64,000 bases of DNA from Comamonadaceae bacterium (GCA_947455465.1 CANGNS010000012.1:1-64000), one strand, 5' to 3'; numbered from the stretch's first letter, positions 26,189 to 35,690 are shown. The notes: generated by a model not told the origin, from the letters alone. Program-made: numbers and translations.

Positions 26189-26252
26189 GCTTGCGGCGGT
26201 GCGTTGGAGTGCCAAATTTTCCTCAGAATGAATACAAACCACGAGAGCACCT

Positions 26253-27560
26253 ATGAAAAGAATCCTGCTTGAAGTCTTTCTTGCCATCGCCTTGGTCGGC
26301 GCCGCCGTTTTTGGTTTTATGAACCAAAAAACCGCCAAAACCGCCACAGCCCAAATCACGGAGCTGAAAAAAGCGGCTGAAGAGGCAGAAAACACGGTCA
26401 AGGAAAAAGAAGAAGCCATCAAGACCGCCGAGGAAGAGGCCGCAGCCTTGCACGAAGAGATGGCGGCGATGGAAGAAAAGGCTAACCAGCTGGAGGCCGT
26501 CAAGGCCGCGCTGGCCAACGGCTCTACCCTGAGCGACCTAGAAAGCGCCTATAAAAAAGAAAAATCGCTCTCCGCTGAACGCCAGGTGGGCTTAGGCGCC
26601 ATCCGCATGCTCACCAAAGGTGCAGAAGACCCTGCCACGCTGGAAGCGTTCCGCAAAGCGCTGCAAATGTCTGAGCTGGGCGACCGCAAAAACACCATTT
26701 GCGCTGCGCAACTGGGTCTGCTCGCCGCCGGCGAAAAAGTCAAAGTCATGTCCGACTGCCTGCCCAAGTCAGAAAAAGCCAAGGGCGACAAAGAAGAAAA
26801 AGACGGCCATAGCAAAGACGATGGCCATGACCATGGCAAAGACGGTAAGGCCAAGGGTAAAGATGACGGCCACGGCGACAAGAAAGAGGAAAAGCACGCC
26901 GCACCCCATTGGGGCTATGAGGGCGAAATGGGCCCGGACAAATGGGGCAAAGAGTTCCCCACCTGCGCCGCTGGCAAGTCGCAGTCGCCCCTGGACATCA
27001 AGAACCCCTTTGTGAAAACCCGCATGGTGGTGACGGCCGACTACAAAGAAGGCCCGCTCAAGGTACTCAACAACGGCCACACTATCCAGGTGATCGTGAC
27101 GCCGGGTAGCAAGCTGCGCATTGATGGCGTCGCCCACGATTTGCTGCAGTTTCACTTCCACCGCCCCAGCGAAGAGAAAATTGACGGCAAACCCATGGCC
27201 ATGGTGGTGCACTTTGTGCATAAAAACGCCGAAGGTAAGCTCGCAGTGCTGGGCGTCTTGCTCAAAGAAGGCAATGAAAACCCCGGCATCAAAACCCTGT
27301 GGGCCAATCTGCCCAAGGAAGAGGGCGTGGAATACGCCCCCGATGGCGTGAACTTCAACCCTGGCAATCTGCTGCCACGCGAATTTGACTACTACAGCTA
27401 CGAAGGTTCGCTGACCACGCCGCCCTGTACCGAAGGTGTGCGCTTCTTTATCTTGAAGACCACCGTCAACATCGCCAAGGAGCAGGTGCAGGCCTTCCCC
27501 TTCAAAATGAATGCCCGTCCGGTGCAGCCGCTCAACGGCCGCGAAATCCTGACTAACTAA
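26253..27560 (+). CDS. Membrane-anchored alpha-carbonic anhydrase with coiled-coil stalk
   Basis: A 435-residue zinc enzyme interconverting CO2 and bicarbonate. The C-terminal catalytic domain (from HWGYEGEMGPDKWG, about residue 216) has the zinc histidines H301 and H303 in QFHFHRPSEE and H320 in VVHFVHK, with the 19-residue spacing usual for bacterial alpha enzymes, and SLTTPPCTEGVRFF near the end. The N terminus is one hydrophobic helix (LLEVFLAIALVGAAVFGFM), probably an uncleaved anchor. Residues about 28-110 are an Ala/Glu/Lys coiled coil. Residues about 170-215 are a His/Asp/Lys/Gly-rich linker (DDGHDHGKDGKAKGK) that may bind metal. Normal alpha enzymes are about 230-260 residues, so roughly 200 residues are extra. 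Confidence 0.88.
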   Translation: MKRILLEVFLAIALVGAAVFGFMNQKTAKTATAQITELKKAAEEAENTVKEKEEAIKTAEEEAAALHEEMAAMEEKANQLEAVKAALANGSTLSDLESAYKKEKSLSAERQVGLGAIRMLTKGAEDPATLEAFRKALQMSELGDRKNTICAAQLGLLAAGEKVKVMSDCLPKSEKAKGDKEEKDGHSKDDGHDHGKDGKAKGKDDGHGDKKEEKHAAPHWGYEGEMGPDKWGKEFPTCAAGKSQSPLDIKNPFVKTRMVVTADYKEGPLKVLNNGHTIQVIVTPGSKLRIDGVAHDLLQFHFHRPSEEKIDGKPMAMVVHFVHKNAEGKLAVLGVLLKEGNENPGIKTLWANLPKEEGVEYAPDGVNFNPGNLLPREFDYYSYEGSLTTPPCTEGVRFFILKTTVNIAKEQVQAFPFKMNARPVQPLNGREILTN

Positions 27561-27597
27561 GCACAGGCCAGCGCCCTCATATCCCTAAGGACCCACC

Positions 27598-28131
27598 ATG
27601 AAAAAGCAATCCGCATTGGGTGCCGTTGTCACGGCCGTCGTGATCACCCTGATCGTTGCGGCGCTGACCGGTTGGGGCCTGGTGGCGCTGGGCGTCATCC
27701 ATCTCGCACCCACCACAGGCGGCTCGCGTGAGGCCGAATTGGAAGATGCGTCGGGCAAACTGGGTAAAAAAGGCGGCCAATTCGTCTGCGAAGTGACCGT
27801 CTCCACACCCCAGGGCGCACTCAATTCCGAGCCCAAGGTCTATCAGGACATTCTGGTGGCCGGTTTGGAGCCCGAGGCGGCCTCGGGCTGGTACCAGGGC
27901 GAGTACTCCATCACAGAGTCGCGCAAAGGCGCGTTCAAGATGGAAGGCACCAAGGCTTTTGTCAGCCGCCCAGCCATGTTCGAGCGCTTTGGCCAAATGG
28001 TGACGCAAGAGGAGTTCACCATCGACCTGACCGATGGCGCTTTTGTACAAACCCTGACCTTCAAGGACGGCACCCGCCGCCACATGATCAAAGGCGTGTG
28101 CGCCAAGTTCACCAAAGCGCCCTTCCATTAA
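27598..28131 (+). CDS. Membrane-anchored protein of unknown function
   Basis: A 177-residue protein with one N-terminal membrane segment (VVTAVVITLIVAALTGWGLVALG) and a soluble domain, presumably periplasmic. I recognise no motif. It begins 37 bases after the carbonic anhydrase stop on the same strand and has a similar anchor-plus-domain build, so the two may work together. A strong terminator follows. Confidence 0.6.
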   Translation: MKKQSALGAVVTAVVITLIVAALTGWGLVALGVIHLAPTTGGSREAELEDASGKLGKKGGQFVCEVTVSTPQGALNSEPKVYQDILVAGLEPEAASGWYQGEYSITESRKGAFKMEGTKAFVSRPAMFERFGQMVTQEEFTIDLTDGAFVQTLTFKDGTRRHMIKGVCAKFTKAPFH

Positions 28132-28152
28132 GCGCGCAAAGGCCTTGGACCG

Positions 28153-28180
28153 AACGCCACCTGCGGGTGGCGTTTCTTTT
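28153..28180 (+). terminator. Intrinsic terminator before pyrF
   Basis: AACGCCACC and GGTGGCGTT form a perfect nine-base stem with a four-base loop, followed by TCTTTT. It ends the carbonic anhydrase transcript. Confidence 0.85.
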
Positions 28181-28200
28181 GCCTGCCTACAATAGCCGCC

Positions 28201-29049
28201 ATGACTTTTCTTGACATGCTCAGCCGGGCCGAGCGCCAAAACCAATCGATGTTGTGCGTGGGCCTGGACCCTGATCCAGCCAAGTTTCCTGCCCATTGGC
28301 GCGGCGATGCCTCCAAGATTTACGACTTTTGCGCCGCCATCATCGACGCCACCGCCGACCAGTGCATCGCCTTCAAGCCGCAAATTGCCTACTTCGCGGC
28401 GCACCGGGCCGAAGACCAGCTAGAGCGCCTGATGGCTTATCTGCGCGCCCAGGCGCCGCAGGTGCCGGTGATTTTGGACGCCAAGCGCGGCGATATCGGC
28501 AGCACCGCCGAGCAATATGCCAAAGAGGCCTTCGAGCGCTATGGTGCCGATGCGGTCACTTTGTCGCCCTTTATGGGCCGCGACTCGGTGCAGCCCTACC
28601 TGCGCTACAGCGGCAAAGGCGCGTTTTTGCTCTGCCGCACCTCCAATCCCGGCGGCGATGATTTCCAAAACCAGGCCTTGGCCGCCCTGCCCGGCCAGCC
28701 CCGTCTGTACGAACACATTGCGCAGCTGGCGCAAACCACCTGGAACGACAACGGCCAGCTCGGCCTGGTAGTAGGCGCCACCTACCCGCAAGAGCTGGCC
28801 CGGGTGCGCGCCCTGGCGCCCACGGTGCCACTGCTGATTCCGGGCGTGGGCGCCCAAGGCGGCGACGCCACCGCCACGGTGCGCGCCGCCTGGCGCGGCA
28901 GCGCAACGCAGACCACCGGCCCCATCGTGGTTAATGCCTCGCGCTCAGTGCTCTATGCCGACAGCGGCGCCCAGTTTGCCCAAGCGGCGCGCCACGAGGC
29001 GCTTGCCCTGCGCGAAAGCCTGCAGGCAGCGCGCCAGTTTTCTAGCTGA
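28201..29049 (+). CDS. pyrF: Orotidine 5'-phosphate decarboxylase, type 2
   Basis: A 282-residue enzyme for the last step of UMP synthesis. [14 protein letters not shown] at the N terminus and [20 protein letters not shown] with the catalytic Lys/Asp are typical of the longer type 2 Pyr[10 protein letters not shown] and [11 protein letters not shown] close the phosphate-binding region. It is 21 bases downstream of a terminator and probably has its own promoter in or before it. Confidence 0.93.
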   Translation: MTFLDMLSRAERQNQSMLCVGLDPDPAKFPAHWRGDASKIYDFCAAIIDATADQCIAFKPQIAYFAAHRAEDQLERLMAYLRAQAPQVPVILDAKRGDIGSTAEQYAKEAFERYGADAVTLSPFMGRDSVQPYLRYSGKGAFLLCRTSNPGGDDFQNQALAALPGQPRLYEHIAQLAQTTWNDNGQLGLVVGATYPQELARVRALAPTVPLLIPGVGAQGGDATATVRAAWRGSATQTTGPIVVNASRSVLYADSGAQFAQAARHEALALRESLQAARQFSS

Positions 29050-29061
29050 TACGGTACTGCC

Positions 29062-29685
29062 ATGCTGCTCTACACCTCCTTGCGCGCTCCCAACCCCCGC
29101 CGGGTGCATATGTTTCTGGCCGAAAAAGGCATCGACAACCTGGAGCGCGTGCCTGTGGACCTGAACGCCGGCGAGCACCGCAGCGCCGCCTACCTGGCCA
29201 AAAGCCCGCTGGCCAAAGTGCCTGCCCTGCAGTTAGACGACGGCCGCGTGCTGACCGAAACACGGGCCATTTGCACCTACCTGGAAGGCCTCTACCCCGA
29301 GCCCAATCTCATGGGCGTGGATACCACCGAGCGCGCCTTCATTGAAATGGCCGACCGGCGCGTGGAATGGACGATTTTGCTAGGCGCTGCCAACAGCATC
29401 CGCCACAGCCACCCGGGCCTGGCGACCTTGGAGCAGCCGCAGTTCCCTGACTATGGCCACGCGCAGGCCGACAAGCTCAAGGCCAATTTGCAGGTGTTTG
29501 ATACCTTGTTGCAGCGCCAAACTTGGATGGCTGGCGAGCGCTTCACCATCGCCGACATCACCGCGTATTGCGCCCTGGAGTTTGCCCGCGGGCTGATGAA
29601 GTTTCGCCCCGCCGATCTGGGCTACCAGGCGCTGCAAGCCTGGCGCGAGCGGGTGTTTGAACGCCCCAGCGGGCAGGTGCAATAA
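29062..29685 (+). CDS. Glutathione S-transferase family protein
   Basis: A 207-residue cytosolic GST. The N-terminal thioredoxin-like domain starts LLYTSLRAPNPRRVHMFLAE and has the glutathione-binding KVPALQLDDGRVLTETRAIC. The C-terminal helical domain contains FTIADITAYCALEFA, the N-capping motif. The substrate is unknown. It lies 12 bases after pyrF on the same strand. Confidence 0.88.
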   Translation: MLLYTSLRAPNPRRVHMFLAEKGIDNLERVPVDLNAGEHRSAAYLAKSPLAKVPALQLDDGRVLTETRAICTYLEGLYPEPNLMGVDTTERAFIEMADRRVEWTILLGAANSIRHSHPGLATLEQPQFPDYGHAQADKLKANLQVFDTLLQRQTWMAGERFTIADITAYCALEFARGLMKFRPADLGYQALQAWRERVFERPSGQVQ

Positions 29686-29705
29686 GCGCTCAGGCCATTG
29701 AGCGC
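29686..29705. terminator. Hairpin between convergent genes
   Basis: GCGCTCA and TGAGCGC pair around a six-base loop in the 28-base gap between the GST gene and the convergent CorC-like gene. There is no T run, so its role as a terminator is uncertain. Confidence 0.35.
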
Positions 29706-29713
29706 CCTGGGCG

Positions 29714-31024
29714 CTAAACGCTGCGCGGGGCAGTCGGCGCCTTGCGCGTAGCCAGCACTTTGTCGACCCGGCGGCCATCGAGGTCGACCACCTCAAACAC
29801 CCAATCTTCATAGCGGATGCGCTCGCCCACGGCGGGCAGGTGGCCGGTCAGCGCCATCAGCAAGCCGGCCAGGGTGTTGTAGCGGCCGCGCTCTTCGTCA
29901 GGCAAATCATCGAGCGCCAAGCGGGCCTTGATTTCATCGACCGGCATCACGCCGTCCAGTAGCCAGGAGCCGTCTTCGCGCTGGGTGGCCCAGGCGTCGG
30001 TCTGGGCGCCGTATTGCAACTCGCCGGTGATGGCCTCGAGCAAATCGCGCGGCGTTAGCAGGCCTTGCACCACGCCGTACTCGTCCACCACAAACAGCAG
30101 GCGCGCCGCCTGCACCCGAAATTGTTCGAGCAGCTCCATGCCGTTGAGCGTCTCGGGCACAAACACGGCGGGCTGCACGTGGGCGGCGACCGGCTCTTCG
30201 CTGTGCGCGCCCAGGTCCAGCAAATGCGCCACGCTGATGATGCCCACCACATCGTCCAGCGAGGCCCGGCACACCGGGTACCAGGAGTGCGCGCCCTTGC
30301 CGGCGCCGCGCCCGGCCAGACGCAGGCAGGCGGCCACGCTGTCGGTAGCGCTGAGCCACTGCACGTCGCTGCGCGGCGTCATCAAAGAGGTCAGCGGACG
30401 CTCGTCCAAGCGAAACACGTTTTGCACCATCTGGTGCTCATGCGCTTCGATCAGGCCGGCGTCCACGCCCTCCTCCAGGCTGGCCGAAATCTCTTCTTCG
30501 GTCACGGCACGCGCGGCATTGGTGTCTATGCGCAAAAGCCGCAGCGTCGCTGCCGTGGTGCCCGAGAGCAGGCGCACAAAAGGCTTGGCCGCACGCGCCA
30601 GCCACAGCATGGGCCGCGCCACCCAGCAGGCCACCGTCTCGGGGTGCAACTGGCCAATGCGCTTGGGCACCAGCTCGCCAAAAATAATCGTGGTGAATGT
30701 GATCAAAGTGACCACCAGCGCCGTGGCCGACACCGCCGCTGCCCGCTCGGCCAGGCCCAGCGAGACCATCCAGGCGGCCACGCCTTCGCTGAAAGCGGCC
30801 TCACCGACGATGCCGTTGAGCACGCCAATAGAGGTGATCCCCACCTGCACGGTAGACAAAAACTGGTTGGGATTACCAAGCAAATCCAGCGCCGCTTGGG
30901 CGCCCTTGTCACCCGCCTCGGCCAACGCCCCCAGCCGGGCGCGCCGACTACCGGCCAGGGCCAGCTCGGACATGGCAAACACGCCGTTGAGCAGCGTCAA
31001 AAAAACAATCAGCAAAAATTCCAT
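29714..31024 (-). CDS. CorC/HlyC-type (CNNM, DUF21) membrane protein
   Basis: A 436-residue membrane protein, often labelled hemolysin-like but related to Mg/Co efflux proteins. The N-terminal DUF21 domain has about four hydrophobic segments up to residue 160, with TTIIFGELVPKRIG around 111-124. Two CBS domains follow from about residue 215 (LMTPRSDVQWLSATDSV, then VVDEYGVVQGLLTPRDLLEA). The C-terminal transporter-associated CorC_HlyC domain includes WLLDGVMPVDEIKARL. The function (ion export or stress) is inferred from the family. Confidence 0.88.
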   Translation of the reverse strand: MEFLLIVFLTLLNGVFAMSELALAGSRRARLGALAEAGDKGAQAALDLLGNPNQFLSTVQVGITSIGVLNGIVGEAAFSEGVAAWMVSLGLAERAAAVSATALVVTLITFTTIIFGELVPKRIGQLHPETVACWVARPMLWLARAAKPFVRLLSGTTAATLRLLRIDTNAARAVTEEEISASLEEGVDAGLIEAHEHQMVQNVFRLDERPLTSLMTPRSDVQWLSATDSVAACLRLAGRGAGKGAHSWYPVCRASLDDVVGIISVAHLLDLGAHSEEPVAAHVQPAVFVPETLNGMELLEQFRVQAARLLFVVDEYGVVQGLLTPRDLLEAITGELQYGAQTDAWATQREDGSWLLDGVMPVDEIKARLALDDLPDEERGRYNTLAGLLMALTGHLPAVGERIRYEDWVFEVVDLDGRRVDKVLATRKAPTAPRSV

Positions 31025-31075
31025 GGCGCCAAGCGGCTGTGGTACACGGCCCCACTGTACTGCAAGCGCACTGCA

Positions 31076-31095
31076 GTCGCCCCCTCAGGGGCGAC
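31076..31095. repeat. Perfect 8-bp GC-rich stem-loop
   Basis: GTCGCCCC-CTCA-GGGGCGAC lies just past the ABC ATPase stop codon, between it and the start of the CorC-like gene, both read on the minus strand. It lacks a T run. It may protect the mRNA end or be a dispersed Comamonadaceae repeat. Confidence 0.4.
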
Positions 31096-31096
31096 G

Positions 31097-31873
31097 CTAG
31101 CTGGCGGACTCGGGTTCGCGCTCGTCGGCGATCAAGGCGCGCAACTGTTTTTTCAGGGCTACCACGGCAGGATCTTCCTCGTCGCGGGGGCGCGCAAGGT
31201 CGATCTGTAAGTTGGCTTTGACGGTGCCCGGGCGGCGCGTCATGACGATGATGCGGTCGGACAATTTGATGGCCTCCTCAATGCTGTGCGTGATCAGCAC
31301 CATGGTTTTGCGGGTTTGGCGCGAAATGCGCACCAGTTCGTCCTGCAGCAAAGCGCGGTTTTGCGAATCAAGCGCGGCAAAAGGCTCGTCAAACAAGGCC
31401 ACCTGCGGGTCGACTGCCAGCGCCCGGGCAATGGCCACGCGCTGGCGCATGCCACCCGAGAGTTCGTGTGGCAAGCGCGATTCAAAGCCTTGCAGCCCCA
31501 CCAGTTCCACCTGCTGCGCCACGGTGCGGGCGATTTGGGCGGCCTCCACGCCCTTGTTTTCCAGACCGAAAGCGATGTTGCGCGCCACCGTCAACCAAGG
31601 AAATAGCGCATAGTCTTGAAACACCACGGTGCGCTGCCAGGAGGGCTTGCCCACCGGCTGGCCATTGAGCTGCACGCTGCCAGCGCTGACTTGCTCAAAG
31701 CCGGCAATGATATTGAGCAAGGTAGTTTTGCCGCAGCCGCTGTGGCCCAGCAAACAACAAAACTCGGCCTCCTCGACGGTAAAGCTCACGCCCTGCAGCG
31801 CTTGCACCGGCAGTTGGCCGCGTTGCTGGGGTGGGTAAATTTTGTCGACCTGGTCAACGGTTACGCGTGCCAT
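31097..31873 (-). CDS. ABC transporter ATPase, nitrate/sulfonate/taurine type
   Basis: A 258-residue ATPase of an importer. Walker A GHSGCGKTT is at residues 43-51, the Q-loop is in VVFQDYALFPWLTV, signature LSGGMRQRVAIARAL follows and Walker B is VALFDEPFAALDS. I chose the ATG for MARVTVDQVDKIY, preceded by GGAAC; an earlier in-frame methionine gives a non-homologous leader. It forms an operon with the permease, binding protein and GMC oxidoreductase upstream. The family is SsuB/TauB/NrtD-like; the ligand is unknown. Confidence 0.92.
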   Translation of the reverse strand: MARVTVDQVDKIYPPQQRGQLPVQALQGVSFTVEEAEFCCLLGHSGCGKTTLLNIIAGFEQVSAGSVQLNGQPVGKPSWQRTVVFQDYALFPWLTVARNIAFGLENKGVEAAQIARTVAQQVELVGLQGFESRLPHELSGGMRQRVAIARALAVDPQVALFDEPFAALDSQNRALLQDELVRISRQTRKTMVLITHSIEEAIKLSDRIIVMTRRPGTVKANLQIDLARPRDEEDPAVVALKKQLRALIADEREPESAS

Positions 31874-31895
31874 AGGGTGTTCCTTGTGTATCGCA

Positions 31896-32708
31896 TCATT
31901 TTTGGGCCGCCAGCGACCAGGGCAAAAGGGCCTTGGCAAGACGGCGGATCAGCAGATCAATAAACAAGCCGACAAAGCCAATCGTCAGCATGCCCAAAAT
32001 CACGACGTCGGTGCGCAGCACGCTGCGCGCGTCATTGATTAAAAAGCCCAGGCCCGAGGTGGCGCCCACCAACTCGGCCGCTACCAGGGCCATCCAGCCC
32101 ACGCCAAAACCGACGCGTACGCCCGTCAAAATCAGGGGCAAAGCAGCGGGCAGGACCACGCGGCGCAGCAACTGCCACTCGCCCGCGCCCAGGCAGCGGG
32201 CGGCGCGGACCAAATTGGGCTCGATATTTTTGACACCCTGTATGGTATTGAGCAACAGCGGAAAAAATATGCCCAGAAAAATGATGAACTGGTTTTGCGC
32301 ATTGCCAATGCCCAGCCACAGCAAGGACAGCGGAATCCAGGCAATCGGCGGGATAGGGCGCAAGACCTCGATCACCGGGTCGAGTTGGCGGTTGACCGCT
32401 GGCCACCAGCCCATAGCGATACCCAGGGGCACCGCCACCAGTGCAAAACCAAAGGCGCTGAGTTCGCGCTTGAGCGATGCCCACAGGTGGTGCTGCAAGT
32501 CGCCCGATTGCAGCAGCTCCCAGCCGGCCGCCAACACGCCGCTGGGCGGCGGCATGAGGGTGACCAAATCGGGCTGGCTTTGGGGCAGCCAGATACGCGC
32601 AGCCCATTCCCAGGCTAAAAACAGCACCAGCAAGGTGGCCCAGCGGGTCAGCCAGGCCCAAGCCTGCCCCGGCAGGGCCGCAGCCCCCCCTGTTTTTGCA
32701 ACAGACAT
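31896..32708 (-). CDS. ABC transporter permease, SsuC/TauC type
   Basis: A 270-residue inner-membrane permease with about six hydrophobic segments. The EAA cytoplasmic loop that contacts the ATPase is in ARCLGAGEWQLLRRVVLPAA. The start chosen is the ATG for MSVAKTGG, with GGGAG seven bases before it; a TTG twelve bases upstream is possible but less likely. It lies 22 bases upstream of the ATPase gene. Confidence 0.9.
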   Translation of the reverse strand: MSVAKTGGAAALPGQAWAWLTRWATLLVLFLAWEWAARIWLPQSQPDLVTLMPPPSGVLAAGWELLQSGDLQHHLWASLKRELSAFGFALVAVPLGIAMGWWPAVNRQLDPVIEVLRPIPPIAWIPLSLLWLGIGNAQNQFIIFLGIFFPLLLNTIQGVKNIEPNLVRAARCLGAGEWQLLRRVVLPAALPLILTGVRVGFGVGWMALVAAELVGATSGLGFLINDARSVLRTDVVILGMLTIGFVGLFIDLLIRRLAKALLPWSLAAQK

Positions 32709-32725
32709 GCGCGCTCCCAAAGGAC

Positions 32726-34015
32726 TTAGGGTTTGACGGTCTGGCCGTTAAAGGTATAGGCCCGCGTGAGGTCACTGCGCTCGGGCCAGGCCTGGGGCGA
32801 CTTCATGGTGAGCAAGGTGTCATAGGGCGGGTAGGGCAGCTCGCCAATCTTGCCGGGCCACTTGGACGAAATCGTGGGCGGTACGGTGGGGATTTTCCAG
32901 CCCAGCGTTTCAAACGTCTTTTGCATGAACTCGGGCGCGAACACCGCGCCAAACTCTTTGGCCGAGAACGGTTTTTGCAAGCGCTTGTTTTCAAACAGCC
33001 AGTTGGCGATTTTCTCGTTCTCATGGGCCCAGAAATCGACAATTGGGTACAGGTAGGTCGGCTTGTACAGATTGTTGTATTCCAGGGTTTGCTGTAGCAA
33101 GAGTGCAGTGGGCACGTTTTTGAGGTTGGGGTCTTCTTGCATGGTGGCTACGGCCGCTTCGGGATTGAGGCGAATCCACAGCGTGGCCTCGACGATGGCG
33201 TCGGTAATGGCCTGCACCACATCGGGCACATGGTCTACCAGCTCTTTGCGCAGGTAGATCGAGCCTTGGTAGATGTTGTAGGGGTAGCTCACGTCAATAG
33301 AGCGGCCATTTTTGCGCTCATTCATCATCAGCGAGCAGGTGTAGTCCCAGGGCACTACGGCGTCGATGCCCTTGGGCAGCAGCATTTGCTCAGGCGGAGG
33401 CATGTTCTTAAGGATCACGTCCTTGCCGATCTGGATGCCGTTAACGCCCGCCATCATCTGGAAATAGAACTCGGCCGAGGAGCCGGTTGCAATGCCCACC
33501 ACATAGGGCTCGCCGCCTTTGCCGCCTTTGAAATCTTTGACCGATTTGAGCGGCGAGTCCAAAGGCACGATGACATGGTGGCGCAAATTGGGGCACACAA
33601 TAGAGACCACTTTGAGAGGCACTTGCTTGTCAATCAGCGAGTTTAGCGGAAAGTTGCCACCCGCGCCCACCTGGATTTTGGTAGAGACAAATACCTCGTT
33701 AAGTGCCGGACCGGCGGTAAACGAAGTGAATTTCTCCTCGATGCCGCGCTTATTCAAAAAGCCTTGGCGGTCGATCACGGCCATGACCGTGTTTTGGCCC
33801 GACCAGGGCGCCTGCCAGCCCACGCCCAGCGGCCACCACCCCTTTTCTTTGAGCCAGGCGATGGACTTGTCAGAGACCTTGGTGTAGGGCTGGGGCCAGC
33901 CCCAAGCGGTGGGCGCGCTTTGTGCCAGTGCCTGGCCCGGCAGGGCCGCGCTGGCGCCCAAGCCGGCGGCGGCCATAGCGCCCAAAAGTGTGCGGCGTTG
34001 TTCGAAATGTTGCAT
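32726..34015 (-). CDS. ABC transporter substrate-binding protein with Tat-like signal
   Basis: A 429-residue periplasmic binding protein of the NMT1/SsuA-like group. The N terminus MQHFEQRRTLLGAMAAAGLG carries a twin-arginine-like pair before the hydrophobic core and ALAQ as the cleavage region, so it may be exported folded by Tat. An AAGGAG site precedes the ATG at 34015. At 429 residues it is longer than typical nitrate/sulfonate binding proteins (about 320-340). The ligand cannot be read; the neighbouring GMC oxidoreductase suggests an alcohol or aldehyde-type organic substrate. Confidence 0.85.
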   Translation of the reverse strand: MQHFEQRRTLLGAMAAAGLGASAALPGQALAQSAPTAWGWPQPYTKVSDKSIAWLKEKGWWPLGVGWQAPWSGQNTVMAVIDRQGFLNKRGIEEKFTSFTAGPALNEVFVSTKIQVGAGGNFPLNSLIDKQVPLKVVSIVCPNLRHHVIVPLDSPLKSVKDFKGGKGGEPYVVGIATGSSAEFYFQMMAGVNGIQIGKDVILKNMPPPEQMLLPKGIDAVVPWDYTCSLMMNERKNGRSIDVSYPYNIYQGSIYLRKELVDHVPDVVQAITDAIVEATLWIRLNPEAAVATMQEDPNLKNVPTALLLQQTLEYNNLYKPTYLYPIVDFWAHENEKIANWLFENKRLQKPFSAKEFGAVFAPEFMQKTFETLGWKIPTVPPTISSKWPGKIGELPYPPYDTLLTMKSPQAWPERSDLTRAYTFNGQTVKP

Positions 34016-34057
34016 GTCGTGTCTCCTTGTTTGTAAGAATAAAACCCCCAGGCCCAT

Positions 34058-35674
34058 TCAGGGCCCAGATGCTGCGTCGGCCAAAATCAAGTCTACGGCT
34101 TTCTCCGCGATCATCACCACCGGCCAGTTGGTGTTTCCCGAAACCAGCGTGGGCATGACTGAGCAGTCCACCACACGCAAACCTGTCACCCCGCGCACCT
34201 GCAACTGCGGATTGGTTACCGCCATCGGGTCGCTGTTAGGGCCCATTTTGCAGGTGCCCGAGGGGTGAAAAATCGTGGCGCCATAGCGGCGGCAAAAATC
34301 TAAAATCTCGTCATCGCTGTGCACTTGCGGGCCAGGGCGGTGCTCGCGCAGGACCAGCTGGCTCAGCGGCCCGGTCTGTGCCAGTTGGCGCGCGTAACGC
34401 ACCGCAGCAATGGCTATCGCCTGGTCATAAGGGTCCGACAGGTAATAGGGCTGCATTGCCGGGGCTTGCAGCGGATCGGCCGAGCGGATGCGCACATGCC
34501 CGCGCGAGCGCGGACGCAACTGGCATACCGACATGGTGAACCCCGAAAACGGGTGTACCTTGCCACCGGCCATATCGGCCGACAGGGTCGAGAAATGAAA
34601 CTGGATGTCCGGCGTCGCCGCGCTGGGGTCCACCCGGGTAAACAAGCCGCCTTGGTTGATACCAATGGCCAAGGGGCCACGACGAAACAACAACCAGTCC
34701 AGCCCCATGGCGGCGCGCCCCCACAGGCTGCGCATCTGGTCGTTGGTGGTGATGGGCCGGTTGGCCTCCAAAATCAGGCGCAATTGCAGGTGGTCTTGCA
34801 AATTCTCACCCACGCCGGGCAGGTCCTGGCGCACGGCGATACCGTGCTGGGCCAACAAAGCCGAAGGCCCGATGCCCGAGAGCTGTAGTAACTGGGGCGA
34901 CTGCAAAGCGCCGGCGCAGACAATCACCTCGCGGGCCGCTTGCACCGTACAACGCTGGCCCCGGCGCTGGTAGGCCACACCGCATACCCGCTTGCTATGC
35001 CCGGCAAACAAGAGTTCGGTGGCACGGGCATCCGTAATCACCTGCAAATTAGCGCGTTCGCGGGCCGGCTGCAAATAGGCTTTGGCTGTGCTGCAGCGCA
35101 TGCCTTTATGCGTGCTGAGCTGGTAATAGCCTACGCCCTCCTGGCGGTCGCCGTTGAAGTCCTGGGTCGCCGGCACACCCAAAGCGGTGGCACTGCCAAT
35201 AAAGGCCTCCACCAGCGGGTGCTTGGCCCGGATGGAGGAGGCCTTGAGCGGCCCGTTTTGCCCATGCAAAGGCCCGCCCAGCCGGTCGTTGCCCTCAGCG
35301 CGGCGGAAATAGGGCAGCACATCGTCCCAGCCCCAGCCTGTGTTGCCCAGCGCGGCCCAATGGGCATAGTCCTGCTGCTGGCCGCGGATATAAATCAGAC
35401 CGTTGATGGAGCTCGATCCGCCCAAGCACTTGCCGCGCGGCCAGTAAATGCGCCGGTCGTGCATGCCGGGGTCGGGCTCGGTCTCAAACTGCCAGTTGAG
35501 CTGCGGATCCCACATGGTTTTGCCGTAGCCAATGGGCAAATGGATCCAAAACGAGCGGTCCGCCGGCCCGGCCTCGAGCAGGCAGACGCTGTAGCGCCCG
35601 TTTTGCGACAAACCGGCGGCCACCACACAACCGGCCGAGCCGGCGCCGACAATCACGTAATCAAAGGTTTGCAA
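34058..35674 (-). CDS. GMC-family FAD oxidoreductase (choline dehydrogenase-like)
   Basis: A 538-residue flavoenzyme that oxidises an alcohol. The FAD-binding dinucleotide motif VIVGAGSAGCVVA is at residues 8-20, and GMC signature 1, PRGKCLGGSSSINGLIY, at 79-95. The C-terminal catalytic pair is visible: His470 in IFHPSGTCKMG and Asn514 in SGNTNWPVV. It is probably not a true choline dehydrogenase, since the betaine genes are absent. It is the first gene of an operon with an ABC importer and is divergent from an IclR regulator, suggesting an inducible uptake and oxidation module. Confidence 0.9.
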   Translation of the reverse strand: MQTFDYVIVGAGSAGCVVAAGLSQNGRYSVCLLEAGPADRSFWIHLPIGYGKTMWDPQLNWQFETEPDPGMHDRRIYWPRGKCLGGSSSINGLIYIRGQQQDYAHWAALGNTGWGWDDVLPYFRRAEGNDRLGGPLHGQNGPLKASSIRAKHPLVEAFIGSATALGVPATQDFNGDRQEGVGYYQLSTHKGMRCSTAKAYLQPARERANLQVITDARATELLFAGHSKRVCGVAYQRRGQRCTVQAAREVIVCAGALQSPQLLQLSGIGPSALLAQHGIAVRQDLPGVGENLQDHLQLRLILEANRPITTNDQMRSLWGRAAMGLDWLLFRRGPLAIGINQGGLFTRVDPSAATPDIQFHFSTLSADMAGGKVHPFSGFTMSVCQLRPRSRGHVRIRSADPLQAPAMQPYYLSDPYDQAIAIAAVRYARQLAQTGPLSQLVLREHRPGPQVHSDDEILDFCRRYGATIFHPSGTCKMGPNSDPMAVTNPQLQVRGVTGLRVVDCSVMPTLVSGNTNWPVVMIAEKAVDLILADAASGP

Positions 35675-35690
35675 TCGGCTGTCCCCGTTT

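Noticed and set aside
26113..26252. A mobile repeat in the gap before the carbonic anhydrase gene
   Set aside because: Only one short dyad is visible and no second copy exists in the window, so it cannot be called a repeat family.
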